Source: Kangiellaceae bacterium (lineage in GTDB: Bacteria > Pseudomonadota > Gammaproteobacteria > Enterobacterales > Kangiellaceae). Taken from it: DNA of 64,000 bases. The position numbers were made by a program, and so were the translations under genes. Positions 40,421 through 48,429 of the stretch are shown here, piece by piece. The notes beneath the pieces were generated by a model. That model ran no database searches, had not been told where the DNA came from, and worked only from the letters and a program-made list of their open reading frames with translations. How positions within the stretch are numbered: position 1 is the first letter of the stretch; every line of letters begins with the position of its first letter. Location of the stretch: positions 1-64,000 of the forward strand of contig JAPHTP010000087.1 of the NCBI GenBank assembly GCA_026196875.1, written 5' to 3'.

Positions 40421-40440
40421 CCTTTACGTTAACGTAAAGG
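40421..40440 (-). promoter_or_regulatory. LiuR operator and promoter
   Basis: CCTTTACGTTAACGTAAAGG is a perfect 20-bp palindrome 20 bases before the liuR ATG. Reading the minus strand, TTTACG serves as -35 and TAAAAT as -10 with 17 bases between; the palindrome covers the -35 and much of the spacer. This fits repression by LiuR in the absence of inducer. Confidence 0.85.
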
Positions 40441-40651
40441 ATAAAGCTGAGATATTTGGTTGGTTAGACCAGATTTAAAATTAAGCAATTGTATCGAAAT
40501 CACTTTAATTAGTTACTCTAATATTTTGTTTTTATTAAAAATAATTTGGCTAGCAAATGATTCTATGATTTTTCAAGGGTTTCGCATTTACTAAAAACTG
40601 ACCCTCAGCGGTATAGCTACAGGCTTCTGATAGGTCTCTTACCTAATTTGG

Positions 40652-40665
40652 TTGATTTAAATCAG
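40652..40665. promoter_or_regulatory. FNR-like palindrome upstream of the acyl-CoA dehydrogenase-like gene
   Basis: TTGATTTAAATCAG differs from the FNR consensus by one base and holds the perfect 12-bp palindrome TGATTTAAATCA. Centre 80 bases before the ATG at 40739. It could be an FNR site or a fatty-acid-regulator site. Confidence 0.35.
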
Positions 40666-40738
40666 TACAGAAAATGGTGGGGTTGGTGATAATTTCGCCG
40701 AGACTACTAAAAGATCAAATCTATAAGGATATTTATCA

Positions 40739-41896
40739 ATGGATCAATTCCAAACGACAATTACCAAAGTCACACAGATTTCAGAAGAAATTGCTCACGT
40801 TCATGCAGATGATGTCGATAAACAAGCGCGCTTTCCCGAAGAAACAATACAGGCACTTAAACGAGCCAAAATACTAAGTGTTGGTGTTCCTAAGGAGTTA
40901 GGGGGAGAAGGATTAAACGTTAAACAACAAGGTGAAATAGTAAGAATTATATCGAGATACTGTTCATCTTCAGCAATGATTCTAGGTATGCACTTTATTA
41001 AAGTTGCCTCAATCGTTCATTTTCGCCAAGAAGATCCATTTTTTAACGATTATCTTGAATCTCTGGTCAAGGAGCAGAGGCTAGTGGGTTCTGTTACTTC
41101 AGAAGAAGGCGTTGGTGGCAATCTTAGAAACAGCCTTGCTTCTGTGCACTCGGATGAGGATAGGTTTGAACTGGTAAAGCAAAGTACTTGCTTATCGTAT
41201 GGAGCATATGCTGACGATCTGCTGATTACCTGCCGCAGAGAAAACAGTGATGTAGCTTCAGATCAGGTCTTATTATTAGCAACTAGAAATGACCTTACTC
41301 TAACTCAAAAAGGAGAGTGGGACTCAATGGGAATGCGCGGTACCTGTAGTCCTCCTTTTGAAGTGAAAGTCAATGCAATGAAGTGTCAGATATTTAAATC
41401 AAGCTTTGCGACGATTGCTAGTCAAAGAATGGTGCCGGATACCCATATTTTGTGGGCTCACGTTTGGTTAGGCATAGCGGACGCCGCCGCTAAAAAAGCC
41501 CGTATATTAGTCCAAAAGAAATTCAAGCCGGAATCTAATACTCTTCCTGCTGGCGCTGAGCAATTGGCGGAACTGGATATTCGACTAGAGCGTTTTAAAG
41601 ATACCGTTGAAAGCGTTTCCGATAGATATATAAAAGCGCATGACGACCATCAAATTGATTTAATTGAAAGTATACCGTTCAGTATTAAAATTAATGCCCT
41701 AAAGCTTAATTCTTCGCAATTAGCAGCAGAAATTTGTCAACGGGCAATGGCGGTTTGTGGTTTTGCCGGTTATTTAAATAACTCACCTTATTCAATCGCG
41801 AGACATCTAAGAGATGCTTTAAGTGCTGCGCCAATGATTGGCAATGGAAGACTTGTCGAAGCCAATGCTACTCATTTATTGGCTATAAAAGGTTAA
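40739..41896 (+). CDS. Acyl-CoA dehydrogenase-like flavoprotein without the catalytic Glu motif
   Basis: 385 residues. An acyl-CoA dehydrogenase fold is suggested by GVPKELGGEGLNVKQQ near residue 45, the region TSEEGVGGNLRNS near 120 and the C-terminal ICQRAMAVCGFAGYLNNSPYSIARHLRDA. The usual YEGTSE motif with the catalytic Glu is absent: this region reads SAAPMIGNGRLVEANATHLL, and the isovaleryl-type Glu site is not evident. Such proteins include flavin-dependent monooxygenases and desulfurisation-type enzymes as well as divergent dehydrogenases, so a reaction cannot be given. AAGGA precedes the ATG. Divergent from the leucine operon. Confidence 0.8.
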   Translation: MDQFQTTITKVTQISEEIAHVHADDVDKQARFPEETIQALKRAKILSVGVPKELGGEGLNVKQQGEIVRIISRYCSSSAMILGMHFIKVASIVHFRQEDPFFNDYLESLVKEQRLVGSVTSEEGVGGNLRNSLASVHSDEDRFELVKQSTCLSYGAYADDLLITCRRENSDVASDQVLLLATRNDLTLTQKGEWDSMGMRGTCSPPFEVKVNAMKCQIFKSSFATIASQRMVPDTHILWAHVWLGIADAAAKKARILVQKKFKPESNTLPAGAEQLAELDIRLERFKDTVESVSDRYIKAHDDHQIDLIESIPFSIKINALKLNSSQLAAEICQRAMAVCGFAGYLNNSPYSIARHLRDALSAAPMIGNGRLVEANATHLLAIKG

Positions 41897-41915
41897 TCCG
41901 AGTTTGGTACAGACA

Positions 41916-41946
41916 TAAAAAAAGCCTGAACTGTCAGGCTTTTTTA
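41916..41946. terminator. Bidirectional terminator at 41.9 kb
   Basis: AAAAAAAGCCTGA, short loop, TCAGGCTTTTTT between convergent genes; strong 10-bp stem with tracts on both sides. Confidence 0.93.
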
Positions 41947-41985
41947 TTCTTAACTAATTTATTAGTGATTAATTTCGCGGACCGT

Positions 41986-42807
41986 TTAATTAAGAGGGCA
42001 ACCTTGCTGGTTCGCGTCAACTAATTGTTCAATAGGGTCACCGAAATCTTCATTATCAAAACTTGATTGGAAGATGGCGATTACCTCATCAGCGGAAAAA
42101 GTGTAGTTGACCTTATCTGAAGTAGCGTTTAGGTACGCAGCTACAGCATGGCGAGCAGCTCGGTTAACTTTTCCTCCACGAGCTTTTGCAGCTTGCCGCA
42201 TGGTTGGATTAGTAACTTTTCCTTTACGTTTCATTCGAACGGTGATCTCTCGGTCAAAAATGTCAACGAAAGCCGTTGTTGGATGTAGCGACCATTCGTC
42301 AAAGTGGTGACGTTTTTTCCAGTATCCAGGTGTACAACCTTCAGTTGCTTGAGGAGGGCTAATACATTGAGCCCAAGCATTGTCGTCGGCATTTCTTACG
42401 GTGTGAGAAATCATCGAATAACCCTCTACGTGGGCTACGTTTTCGATTGTGCCTTGGTAATCACCACAGTAGTTCGGTATTTCTGTAGTAAAAATGCTTG
42501 GAGTGAAGTCACTTTCATTTGAAGGTAAATCGTCCATTGGTTGATTTATGTCTAAATCAACGTCCGTCAAATTTATCCCATAAAGTCCACCGAAAGAACC
42601 TTCGCATTTAAATGCCGTAAATTTGAAAAATGCTGAGCTGGTAATGGCTACAGCCTCGGCTTCGGTATTGGCATCAAACCAATTTACGCCATCGCTACTA
42701 ATTTCTTTTTTCAAGCAAAGTTGAGTTGAAGCTGAGGAAAACTGAGAGAATGCTAGTTGGGCAACGCCTAGTAAGAGCAAGAAGATAGATTTGTTAATTC
42801 TATTCAT
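41986..42807 (-). CDS. Secreted protein with a CTPGYWK domain
   Basis: 273 residues from the ATG at 42807, with AAGGA at good spacing. A signal peptide (KSIFLLLLGVAQLAFS) is followed by a beta-rich Cys-containing domain (CLKKEISSDGVNWFDAN, like domains that describe external matrix proteins). The second half starts with EGCTPGYWKKRHHFDEW, a motif found in many secreted proteins of unknown function. It continues with a predicted helical stretch ARHAVAAYLNATSDKVNYTF. Six or more cysteines suggest disulfides. No function can be assigned. The upstream region carries a repeated TGTGAGATAT motif. Confidence 0.75.
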   Translation of the reverse strand: MNRINKSIFLLLLGVAQLAFSQFSSASTQLCLKKEISSDGVNWFDANTEAEAVAITSSAFFKFTAFKCEGSFGGLYGINLTDVDLDINQPMDDLPSNESDFTPSIFTTEIPNYCGDYQGTIENVAHVEGYSMISHTVRNADDNAWAQCISPPQATEGCTPGYWKKRHHFDEWSLHPTTAFVDIFDREITVRMKRKGKVTNPTMRQAAKARGGKVNRAARHAVAAYLNATSDKVNYTFSADEVIAIFQSSFDNEDFGDPIEQLVDANQQGCPLN

Positions 42808-42933
42808 TTTCAAGTCCTTTTGTTATGTTGGTTATAAGTTGAGATGCGGATAATATAGTTTTTAATTGCTACTGGAAATTAAAAACTAAAAATTAAATGG
42901 CTAAAATCGCGCTAAGAGATAGTTTAGGTGAAT

Positions 42934-42979
42934 AGTGAGATATTTGCTGTAAGAGATATCTCACAAGCATGTGAGATAT
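42934..42979. promoter_or_regulatory. Three half-site palindromic cluster between divergent secreted-protein genes
   Basis: GTGAGATAT at 42935-42943, then ATATCTCACA (42956-42965) and TGTGAGATAT (42970-42979). The last two form a perfect 10-bp inverted repeat with a 4-base spacer; the first and second form another inverted pair with a 12-base spacer. It lies between the start of the CTPGYWK gene and the Cys-rich gene, as an operator would. Confidence 0.55.
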
Positions 42980-43102
42980 TGTCCCTTAAATAATTTTATT
43001 ATTGTGACATGGCTATAAGTGAGGAATTATGCAACTAGAATTGCAGGTTGGGGATGATTAGATTTCAATCAGGAATAATAACCGAAAGTAAGGATTAGGA
43101 AC

Positions 43103-43732
43103 TTGCTAAAGAAAATAGTAATTTTTGCGATATCCGCATATTTTGTGAGCTTACCTGTATTGTCTAAAGAAAATATCAGAATTTTTGATCAATTAAGACA
43201 ACTGCCGGACTTCAAAGTTAAAATTCAAACCTGTCCTGCCAATTTGATACCAAACTCAGTAATAAACTATCAGGACAGAATTGGCGAGTGTACTGGTGAA
43301 AAAAAGGCGTGCTTAAAAGAATGTTTGGCCAACAATGTAAACTACTGTTTCGGGTTGGCAAATGTATTCCAGTCAGAAGGTATCAATAATGATGTTGTAG
43401 AGTTTTTGTACGCAAGAGCATGTCATGCGGGACTTGTTTCCGGCTGTACCAACAGAGCTGCAGGAATAATGAACACCGACAATAGTAAAAGCCTTGAGTG
43501 TTCGGCAAATACTTTTAAACTCACTTGTAAGAAAGAAGATGCTTGGGGCTGTACAATGTATGCTCTCGCTTTAGCGAAAGGACTTGGCACTGAAAAAGAT
43601 AGTACTAAAGCTCTAGAAGTTTTAAAGGGAGGGTGTAAGTATGGTGCAGAAGATGAAGCTTGTAGATATGCTTTAGGGCTTGAAAAGCTTATTTTGGAAG
43701 CTAAAGATTCGAAGTCCATCAATTCAAATTAA
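43103..43732 (+). CDS. Exported Cys-rich Sel1-like repeat protein
   Basis: 209 residues. TTG start with AAGGA upstream; signal peptide (KIVIFAISAYFVSLPVLS). The mature part has helical repeats with paired cysteines (CHAGLVSGC, CKKEDAWGC, CKYGAEDEAC) and the Sel1 pattern ALAKGLGTEKDSTKALEVLK, as in Hcp-type Cys-rich repeat proteins. Such repeats bind other proteins; the partner is unknown. It is followed by the gene at 43781 after 48 bases, possibly co-transcribed. Confidence 0.78.
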   Translation: MLKKIVIFAISAYFVSLPVLSKENIRIFDQLRQLPDFKVKIQTCPANLIPNSVINYQDRIGECTGEKKACLKECLANNVNYCFGLANVFQSEGINNDVVEFLYARACHAGLVSGCTNRAAGIMNTDNSKSLECSANTFKLTCKKEDAWGCTMYALALAKGLGTEKDSTKALEVLKGGCKYGAEDEACRYALGLEKLILEAKDSKSINSN

Positions 43733-43780
43733 AGGTTAAGAATCACCTATCTGTTTATATATGGGGCTACTGAAAACATA

Positions 43781-44620
43781 GTGATAAAGATAGATTACTC
43801 CAAATACTCATTAGATGAACTACTAGATGTCAAAGCAAATATTGACGCCGAAGCCTACCCTGAAAGATACAAGGCCCTATTGAAGGTACTCGAAGAAAAA
43901 ATAGCAGCTCCTGAAGAGTTAAAAAGAGAAAACGTTGATCATTCTCTTTTTCAAGAGTTAGAAAGTGATCCAGTTGCTAAAAAGGTTCGTTGGGCTTCAT
44001 TAAGTGACGGAGGTTCAAAAGTGGGTGCCCATAAGTTGGTTGAAGTTAATCCAACTCGAATGGAGTTTAAGCCTTCTAAAGACGCGCTTGTTTTTACTTC
44101 TTTTTTTGTTTCTCTTTCATTTATAGTGATGATTGCTTCAGTTTATTACAGTTCGACTGATGAAGCTTCAGGGACAGTTTTACAAACAATCTTTCCTATT
44201 CTTATTGGTATCGTTTTAGCAATTACCAGCATATTTACTTACAGATCTTATAGAACACCAATTATCTTTGATAAGGTTGAAGGTTTTTATTGGAAAGACA
44301 GAAAGGAGTCCACTAGCTTTGTTGACAAAACATCTAGAACCAATAGAGTTAAATTAAATGATATTCATGCATTGCAACTGCTTTACGAGTATGTTCAAGG
44401 TTCTGAAAGCTGGTATGAACGATACGAACTTAATTTGGTTTTAAATCATGGCGAGCGGGTCAATGTGGTTGATCATGAGTACGAACATCAATTAAAAAGT
44501 GATGCAAAAAGGCTCTCTAGATTTTTAGAAATTCCTGTTTGGGACGCTATAGAAGCCGGTAAGGATAGGCCGGATGCATTTAAAGAATTAATTCAAGTTT
44601 TTACGGGAAGATCTTGGTAA
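43781..44620 (+). CDS. Membrane protein of unknown function
   Basis: 279 residues, GTG start. A cytosolic N-terminal part of about 110 residues opens with the helical YSKYSLDELLDVKANIDAEAYPER, which resembles short helical modules at the front of other small marine proteins. Two transmembrane helices follow (about residues 108-128 and 138-155) and a C-terminal PH-like part of about 120 residues. I recognise no family. The upstream neighbour is exported, so an envelope role is possible. Confidence 0.7.
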   Translation: MIKIDYSKYSLDELLDVKANIDAEAYPERYKALLKVLEEKIAAPEELKRENVDHSLFQELESDPVAKKVRWASLSDGGSKVGAHKLVEVNPTRMEFKPSKDALVFTSFFVSLSFIVMIASVYYSSTDEASGTVLQTIFPILIGIVLAITSIFTYRSYRTPIIFDKVEGFYWKDRKESTSFVDKTSRTNRVKLNDIHALQLLYEYVQGSESWYERYELNLVLNHGERVNVVDHEYEHQLKSDAKRLSRFLEIPVWDAIEAGKDRPDAFKELIQVFTGRSW

Positions 44621-44839
44621 TAAGGATTGAATCTTGGCACTTAAAGAGAATCCTTTGAAAAAGTTACGGCTAGTCATCAAGTGGACTAACGGGTTAATAG
44701 AGCTGTTTAAGCGATTTTCCGGGAGGGGGTTCTTCAAGAGGAATTTGTTCCTTTGAATATAACGTGTCTGGCGATCAACTTTTGTATTTGATGCAAAGAA
44801 TGTCTATATATTTATGTGAAGGAATGAATAATCTATAGA

Positions 44840-44858
44840 TTGGGTAACGTTTACCCAA
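44840..44858. promoter_or_regulatory. Palindromic operator-like site upstream of the HD-GYP gene
   Basis: TTGGGTAA, CGT, TTACCCAA: perfect 8-bp arms with a 3-base centre, ending 36 bases before the ATG at 44895. A direct repeat ACCCAAGATA (44853-44862 and 44869-44878) overlaps one arm. The spacing suits a repressor that blocks transcription start. Confidence 0.55.
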
Positions 44859-44894
44859 GATAGAAATAACCCAAGATAAAAAATAAAAGATTTC

Positions 44895-46106
44895 ATGAAG
44901 CATCTCAAAAACGTAAAAGTCTGGTGTGAAGACCTACGGCCGGGAATGTATGTATCCGGTCTTGATAGAGAATGGGAGGCAACAACATTTCTAATTCAAG
45001 GTTTTAGGATCGAGAGCGATTACGATGTCAGGGAGATAAGTCGCCAATGTAAGTTTGTTTATGTTGACTTTAAATCGGATGAAGAATTTAAACTATTTAA
45101 ACTTCACTCGACTAAATCAAAGACTTATGCAAACCAATTAAAAGCTGATCTGGGAGTTTCCTTAACGAAACGTGAGACTAAAGTGGCTTTAAACCGCCGC
45201 CAAAGAACCAATTCATTGCTCAAATCTGCATTTGAGCAAATTATGTTGGGGCAAGACTTTGATGTAAAAACAATACATGAAGCAGTGAAGGAGAACGTGC
45301 AAGCGGTTTTAAAAAATGAAAATGCAATGCTAATCCTGACTTCACTTGCTCAGTCAAGCGAAGATTCTGCCGAGCATTGTTTTGCAACAAGTATTTTAAC
45401 TATTTGTTTTTGTAAGTTCTTAGGGTTTAGCGAACTTGAGCTAGAAGATATCGGTTTGGCATCACTGCTTCACGATATTGGTCATGTAAAAGTTGAACCT
45501 CGACTAATTAATAAAAAGGGTAAGTTAAATTCTATAGAGCGCGAAAAGGCAGAGGAACACCCAAAATTTGGGTTGGATATTCTTTCTGGGAAAAGCAATC
45601 TAACGCGATCCTGTATTGATGTCGCCTATAGCCATCATGAGAGATTGGATGGCAGTGGATATCCGAGAGGGTTAACTGGCGAGTCGATAACCTATAATAC
45701 TCGCATTGTGACCATAGTCGACGTATACGACACCTTGACTAAAATCCAGCGCTATCGAAAGAGTTCTCCAGTGGCCCACGCATTTAAGGAAATGCTTAAC
45801 TTTAAAAATAGCCAGTTTGATGGAGAGCTATTGATGAAGTTTATAAAGTGGAGAGGGATCTATCCGTTGGGAGCTATTGTTGAATTGAATAATGGCTCGG
45901 TTGGAATTGTAATAACTCGTCCGAAAACCCTCAGTCATTTACCTAAGGTATTATTAGTTTTAAATGAATACAAACAAAAGACTAGCGAGAAAATCATTGA
46001 TTTAAGTGATTCAAGCTTGAGCTTGAAAATTGCTAATGCTTTTGAAGACTCGGCGTTTGGTATTCATCTTTCTGAGTATTTGGAGAAGGGGTTAGTTATT
46101 AGATAG
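44895..46106 (+). CDS. HD-GYP cyclic-di-GMP phosphodiesterase with DUF3391
   Basis: 403 residues. N-terminal DUF3391 (residues 5-125, LRPGMYVSGLDREWEATTFLIQ), then an HD-GYP domain (about 150-320). All signature residues are present: His in EHCFATSI, HDIGH, the HHERLDGSGYPRGL loop, and DVYDTLT. The domain should hydrolyse c-di-GMP to pGpG and then GMP, lowering biofilm formation. No sensor or transmembrane region. Its input is not known; the palindrome upstream suggests transcriptional control. Confidence 0.93.
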   Translation: MKHLKNVKVWCEDLRPGMYVSGLDREWEATTFLIQGFRIESDYDVREISRQCKFVYVDFKSDEEFKLFKLHSTKSKTYANQLKADLGVSLTKRETKVALNRRQRTNSLLKSAFEQIMLGQDFDVKTIHEAVKENVQAVLKNENAMLILTSLAQSSEDSAEHCFATSILTICFCKFLGFSELELEDIGLASLLHDIGHVKVEPRLINKKGKLNSIEREKAEEHPKFGLDILSGKSNLTRSCIDVAYSHHERLDGSGYPRGLTGESITYNTRIVTIVDVYDTLTKIQRYRKSSPVAHAFKEMLNFKNSQFDGELLMKFIKWRGIYPLGAIVELNNGSVGIVITRPKTLSHLPKVLLVLNEYKQKTSEKIIDLSDSSLSLKIANAFEDSAFGIHLSEYLEKGLVIR

Positions 46107-46227
46107 TGCCTTAGTCTCGGTTTTTTTAGAGTACTCCAAATGAAGTAGCTTTTAACGGGATAATTCTTCGAGGAATAGTTATGGGCAAACAAAGGTAGAA
46201 CACTTTTTTTGTAAAGTACGGTATATC

Positions 46228-47055
46228 CTATTCCAAGTGCTTCTGTATATGTTCTCGCCGCCAAGCGGCTGGGGTTTTGTTATAGGCCTTTTTAAATTGT
46301 CGAATAAAGTGAGTAACATCTTGCCAGCCAATGCGAAAACTGATTTGTTCCATAGTTTCGTCGGTATTAGCTAATAAATCTAATGCTTGTGATAGTCGAT
46401 GTTTAGTGAGCCATTGTCCAACTGAATACCCGGTTGACTGTTTTATCTTGGTTGCCAGATAGGAATCATTAATATGAAGAGCCGCCGCCACATCTTTTAA
46501 CGAAATACCTTCACAGCTATGCGCCTGAATATATTGCAGTGCTTTACTGACCTTAGTCTCCGCCCCTAAATCTACAGAAGTTAGTTTAGAAGCTTTCCTG
46601 GCCTCGTTAAGAATAAGGCAAACAAGACTTTCCAAAACTTTTTTCGACTGGTTGTTTGATAATTCAGTCTGTAATTCGCGGAATAACTTGATCACAAAGT
46701 TAAGTCTGTCTTCGTGAAGCTTAAAAATCGGTAAAGCCCCTTTGCGTACTTGAGCGAAGGGAAGCATCAATTCCTGGCTTTCATCTAGACGAAGGCTATT
46801 GGCAGTAAAACTTAGCCAATGAACCTGCATATCTCTGCCTTGCAATAAAGCATGAGGTATACCTGAAGGAACCAGAGTGAGCATTCCGGGTTTGATCTGT
46901 ACACTTTGTTCACCTTCCAGCGTCACATAACCCGCTAACATTAAAGTGATAACGTATTCTTCGTGTGCAGCGTGCTTCTCGTTATGTAGCTTGTCTATAT
47001 GAGCAAAGCCGGAATCTATTGAATGATATGAATGCAAAGAACTATTAACTGCCAA
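46228..47055 (-). CDS. AraC-family transcription regulator with N-terminal cupin
   Basis: 275 residues. Cupin-like sensor (about 25-120, EYVITLMLAGYVTLEGEQ and PSGIPHALLQG) followed by two HTH motifs (about 175-270, ISLKDVAAALHINDSYLATKIK and ISFRIGWQDVTHFIRQFKKAYNKTPAAWR). The start is TTG with poor ribosome site, so the true N-terminus is uncertain by some residues. It is divergent from the methyltransferase gene, its probable target. Confidence 0.88.
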   Translation of the reverse strand: MAVNSSLHSYHSIDSGFAHIDKLHNEKHAAHEEYVITLMLAGYVTLEGEQSVQIKPGMLTLVPSGIPHALLQGRDMQVHWLSFTANSLRLDESQELMLPFAQVRKGALPIFKLHEDRLNFVIKLFRELQTELSNNQSKKVLESLVCLILNEARKASKLTSVDLGAETKVSKALQYIQAHSCEGISLKDVAAALHINDSYLATKIKQSTGYSVGQWLTKHRLSQALDLLANTDETMEQISFRIGWQDVTHFIRQFKKAYNKTPAAWRREHIQKHLE

Positions 47056-47147
47056 GAATAAGCCGATTTAAGCTAAAGTTTAGCACTGTTGCGCATAATA
47101 AGCTTCTGGCAAGATAGCTGTAGTTATTAACTAATAGAGGTTTGGAA

Positions 47148-47732
47148 ATGGGCAATTGGAATGATAGTCATGCAATATCTTATGATGAGAGGTGGGGTGA
47201 GCTCGAGTTTCACCGCAAAATACCAGGACTAGCAAAAGTAGAACCCGGATATAGCATTCTCGAACTTGGATGCGGCGGAGGCTTTTTAGCCATTTGTTTA
47301 GCTCAAAGTGCTCAATCGGTTAAGGTGTCGGCACTCGACCCCACAGAAAAGATGATCGCGCTTGCCAATGAGCGAAAAGAAAAAGCCGATTTAAGGTCAA
47401 GCCAAATCCAGTTTATTCAAGCTGGTGCTGAACAGCGGGTAGCAGAAGACACTTCTCTAGACTTGGTTATCGCTGCCTTTTCAGTCCACCACTGGCAGCA
47501 GCCCAAACTGGCAATGTCGACTATTTTTAACGGATTGAAATCGGGCGGGCGTATCTGGATCTGCGAAGATTTAAACATGCCTATTGAAGGAGACCTTGAG
47601 GTCGATACGAGTTTAAAAGCTTATGAAGGGATAAGAGATTTGCTTGGGTCATCTGGTTTTGTCTCGATAATCAGAAGTTTAAGTACTTCTGATGAAGGCG
47701 AGTTTTTAATTGTGGAAGCCACTAAACCTTAG
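47148..47732 (+). CDS. Class I SAM-dependent methyltransferase
   Basis: 194 residues, ATG at 47148 with AGAGG at proper distance. SAM motif I ILELGCGGGFLAICLA (about residues 35-50), motif II with the acidic end ALDPTEKM, and SVHHWQQPKLAMSTI of the methyltransf_11/25 type. The substrate is unknown. Probably controlled by the divergent AraC protein 92 bases away. Confidence 0.86.
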   Translation: MGNWNDSHAISYDERWGELEFHRKIPGLAKVEPGYSILELGCGGGFLAICLAQSAQSVKVSALDPTEKMIALANERKEKADLRSSQIQFIQAGAEQRVAEDTSLDLVIAAFSVHHWQQPKLAMSTIFNGLKSGGRIWICEDLNMPIEGDLEVDTSLKAYEGIRDLLGSSGFVSIIRSLSTSDEGEFLIVEATKP

Positions 47733-47815
47733 AGCATGCTAGAATCGAATTAAAACAACAGCAATAGTTTGATACGAAGGCTATCTAGGCTAGCGATAGC
47801 ACCGTGAGGGAAGTT

Positions 47816-48328
47816 ATGAAAAATATAATAGGCATAGTACTGACATTTTTATGTTTAATATCTAATTGGACGATTGCCGAAGTTAAACCAAACAATAAAG
47901 GGAATGGAGAAGAGTTTTTTAATAAAATGAAATCGCTGGTCGGCGTATGGGTCAAAGAAGGGGATAAAGATTCAAAGTTAAATATTTCGTTTGAGCTGAC
48001 TGCAAATAACAGCACGTTAGTTGAAACATGGCTTTACCAAGGAAAAAAACACTCGTTAACTATCTACCATCAAGATGGAAGTGATTTAATCGCTACTCAT
48101 TACTGCCCGCAAGGCAATCAACCAAGACTAAAACTGATTGGCTCTAAAGACTTAAACCGTATTTCATTTAAGTTTCTTGATGCGACGAATTTAGCAAGCC
48201 TTGAAGACTCTCATCAACATTCACTCGGTTTTGAGTTAGATAATTCGTCCATGAAAATAAAGAGAAAAGAGTCTTATCTGAGTAACGCGGGGGAGGAGTT
48301 TTCTGAATTAAACCTGGTGCGTAAGTGA
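47816..48328 (+). CDS. Exported protein of unknown function, lipocalin-like
   Basis: 170 residues from the ATG at 47816 (GAGGGA ribosome site). A signal peptide (NIIGIVLTFLCLISNWTIA) is followed by a beta-rich domain that opens with the pattern VGVWVKEG, then HSLTIYHQDGSDLIATHYCPQGNQPRLKL. The order of strands is reminiscent of calycin/DUF1579-like proteins, a tentative comparison. Ends before katG, convergent with it. Confidence 0.7.
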   Translation: MKNIIGIVLTFLCLISNWTIAEVKPNNKGNGEEFFNKMKSLVGVWVKEGDKDSKLNISFELTANNSTLVETWLYQGKKHSLTIYHQDGSDLIATHYCPQGNQPRLKLIGSKDLNRISFKFLDATNLASLEDSHQHSLGFELDNSSMKIKRKESYLSNAGEEFSELNLVRK

Positions 48329-48372
48329 GTCAAGTTGTACACGATATATTAGTAATATTTGAGCAATTTTAT

Positions 48373-48407
48373 GGAGCATAGCCCGGCAGAGTACCAAACT
48401 ATGCTCC
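48373..48407. repeat. Inverted repeat between the lipocalin-like gene and katG
   Basis: GGAGCATAG (48373-48381) and CTATGCTCC (48399-48407), 17-base loop. No T-run follows on the plus strand; on the minus strand ATAAAATT follows. Possible weak terminator for katG. Confidence 0.4.
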
Positions 48408-48429
48408 AACGTCATACTTATCGATTTAG

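Larger units (their letters stand above)
40402..40738. other. 337-bp divergent region, liuR / acyl-CoA dehydrogenase-like gene
   Basis: Left end: the LiuR operator-promoter. Right half: an FNR-like palindrome (40652-40665). The middle is AT-rich with no other signal that I can support. Confidence 0.5.
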
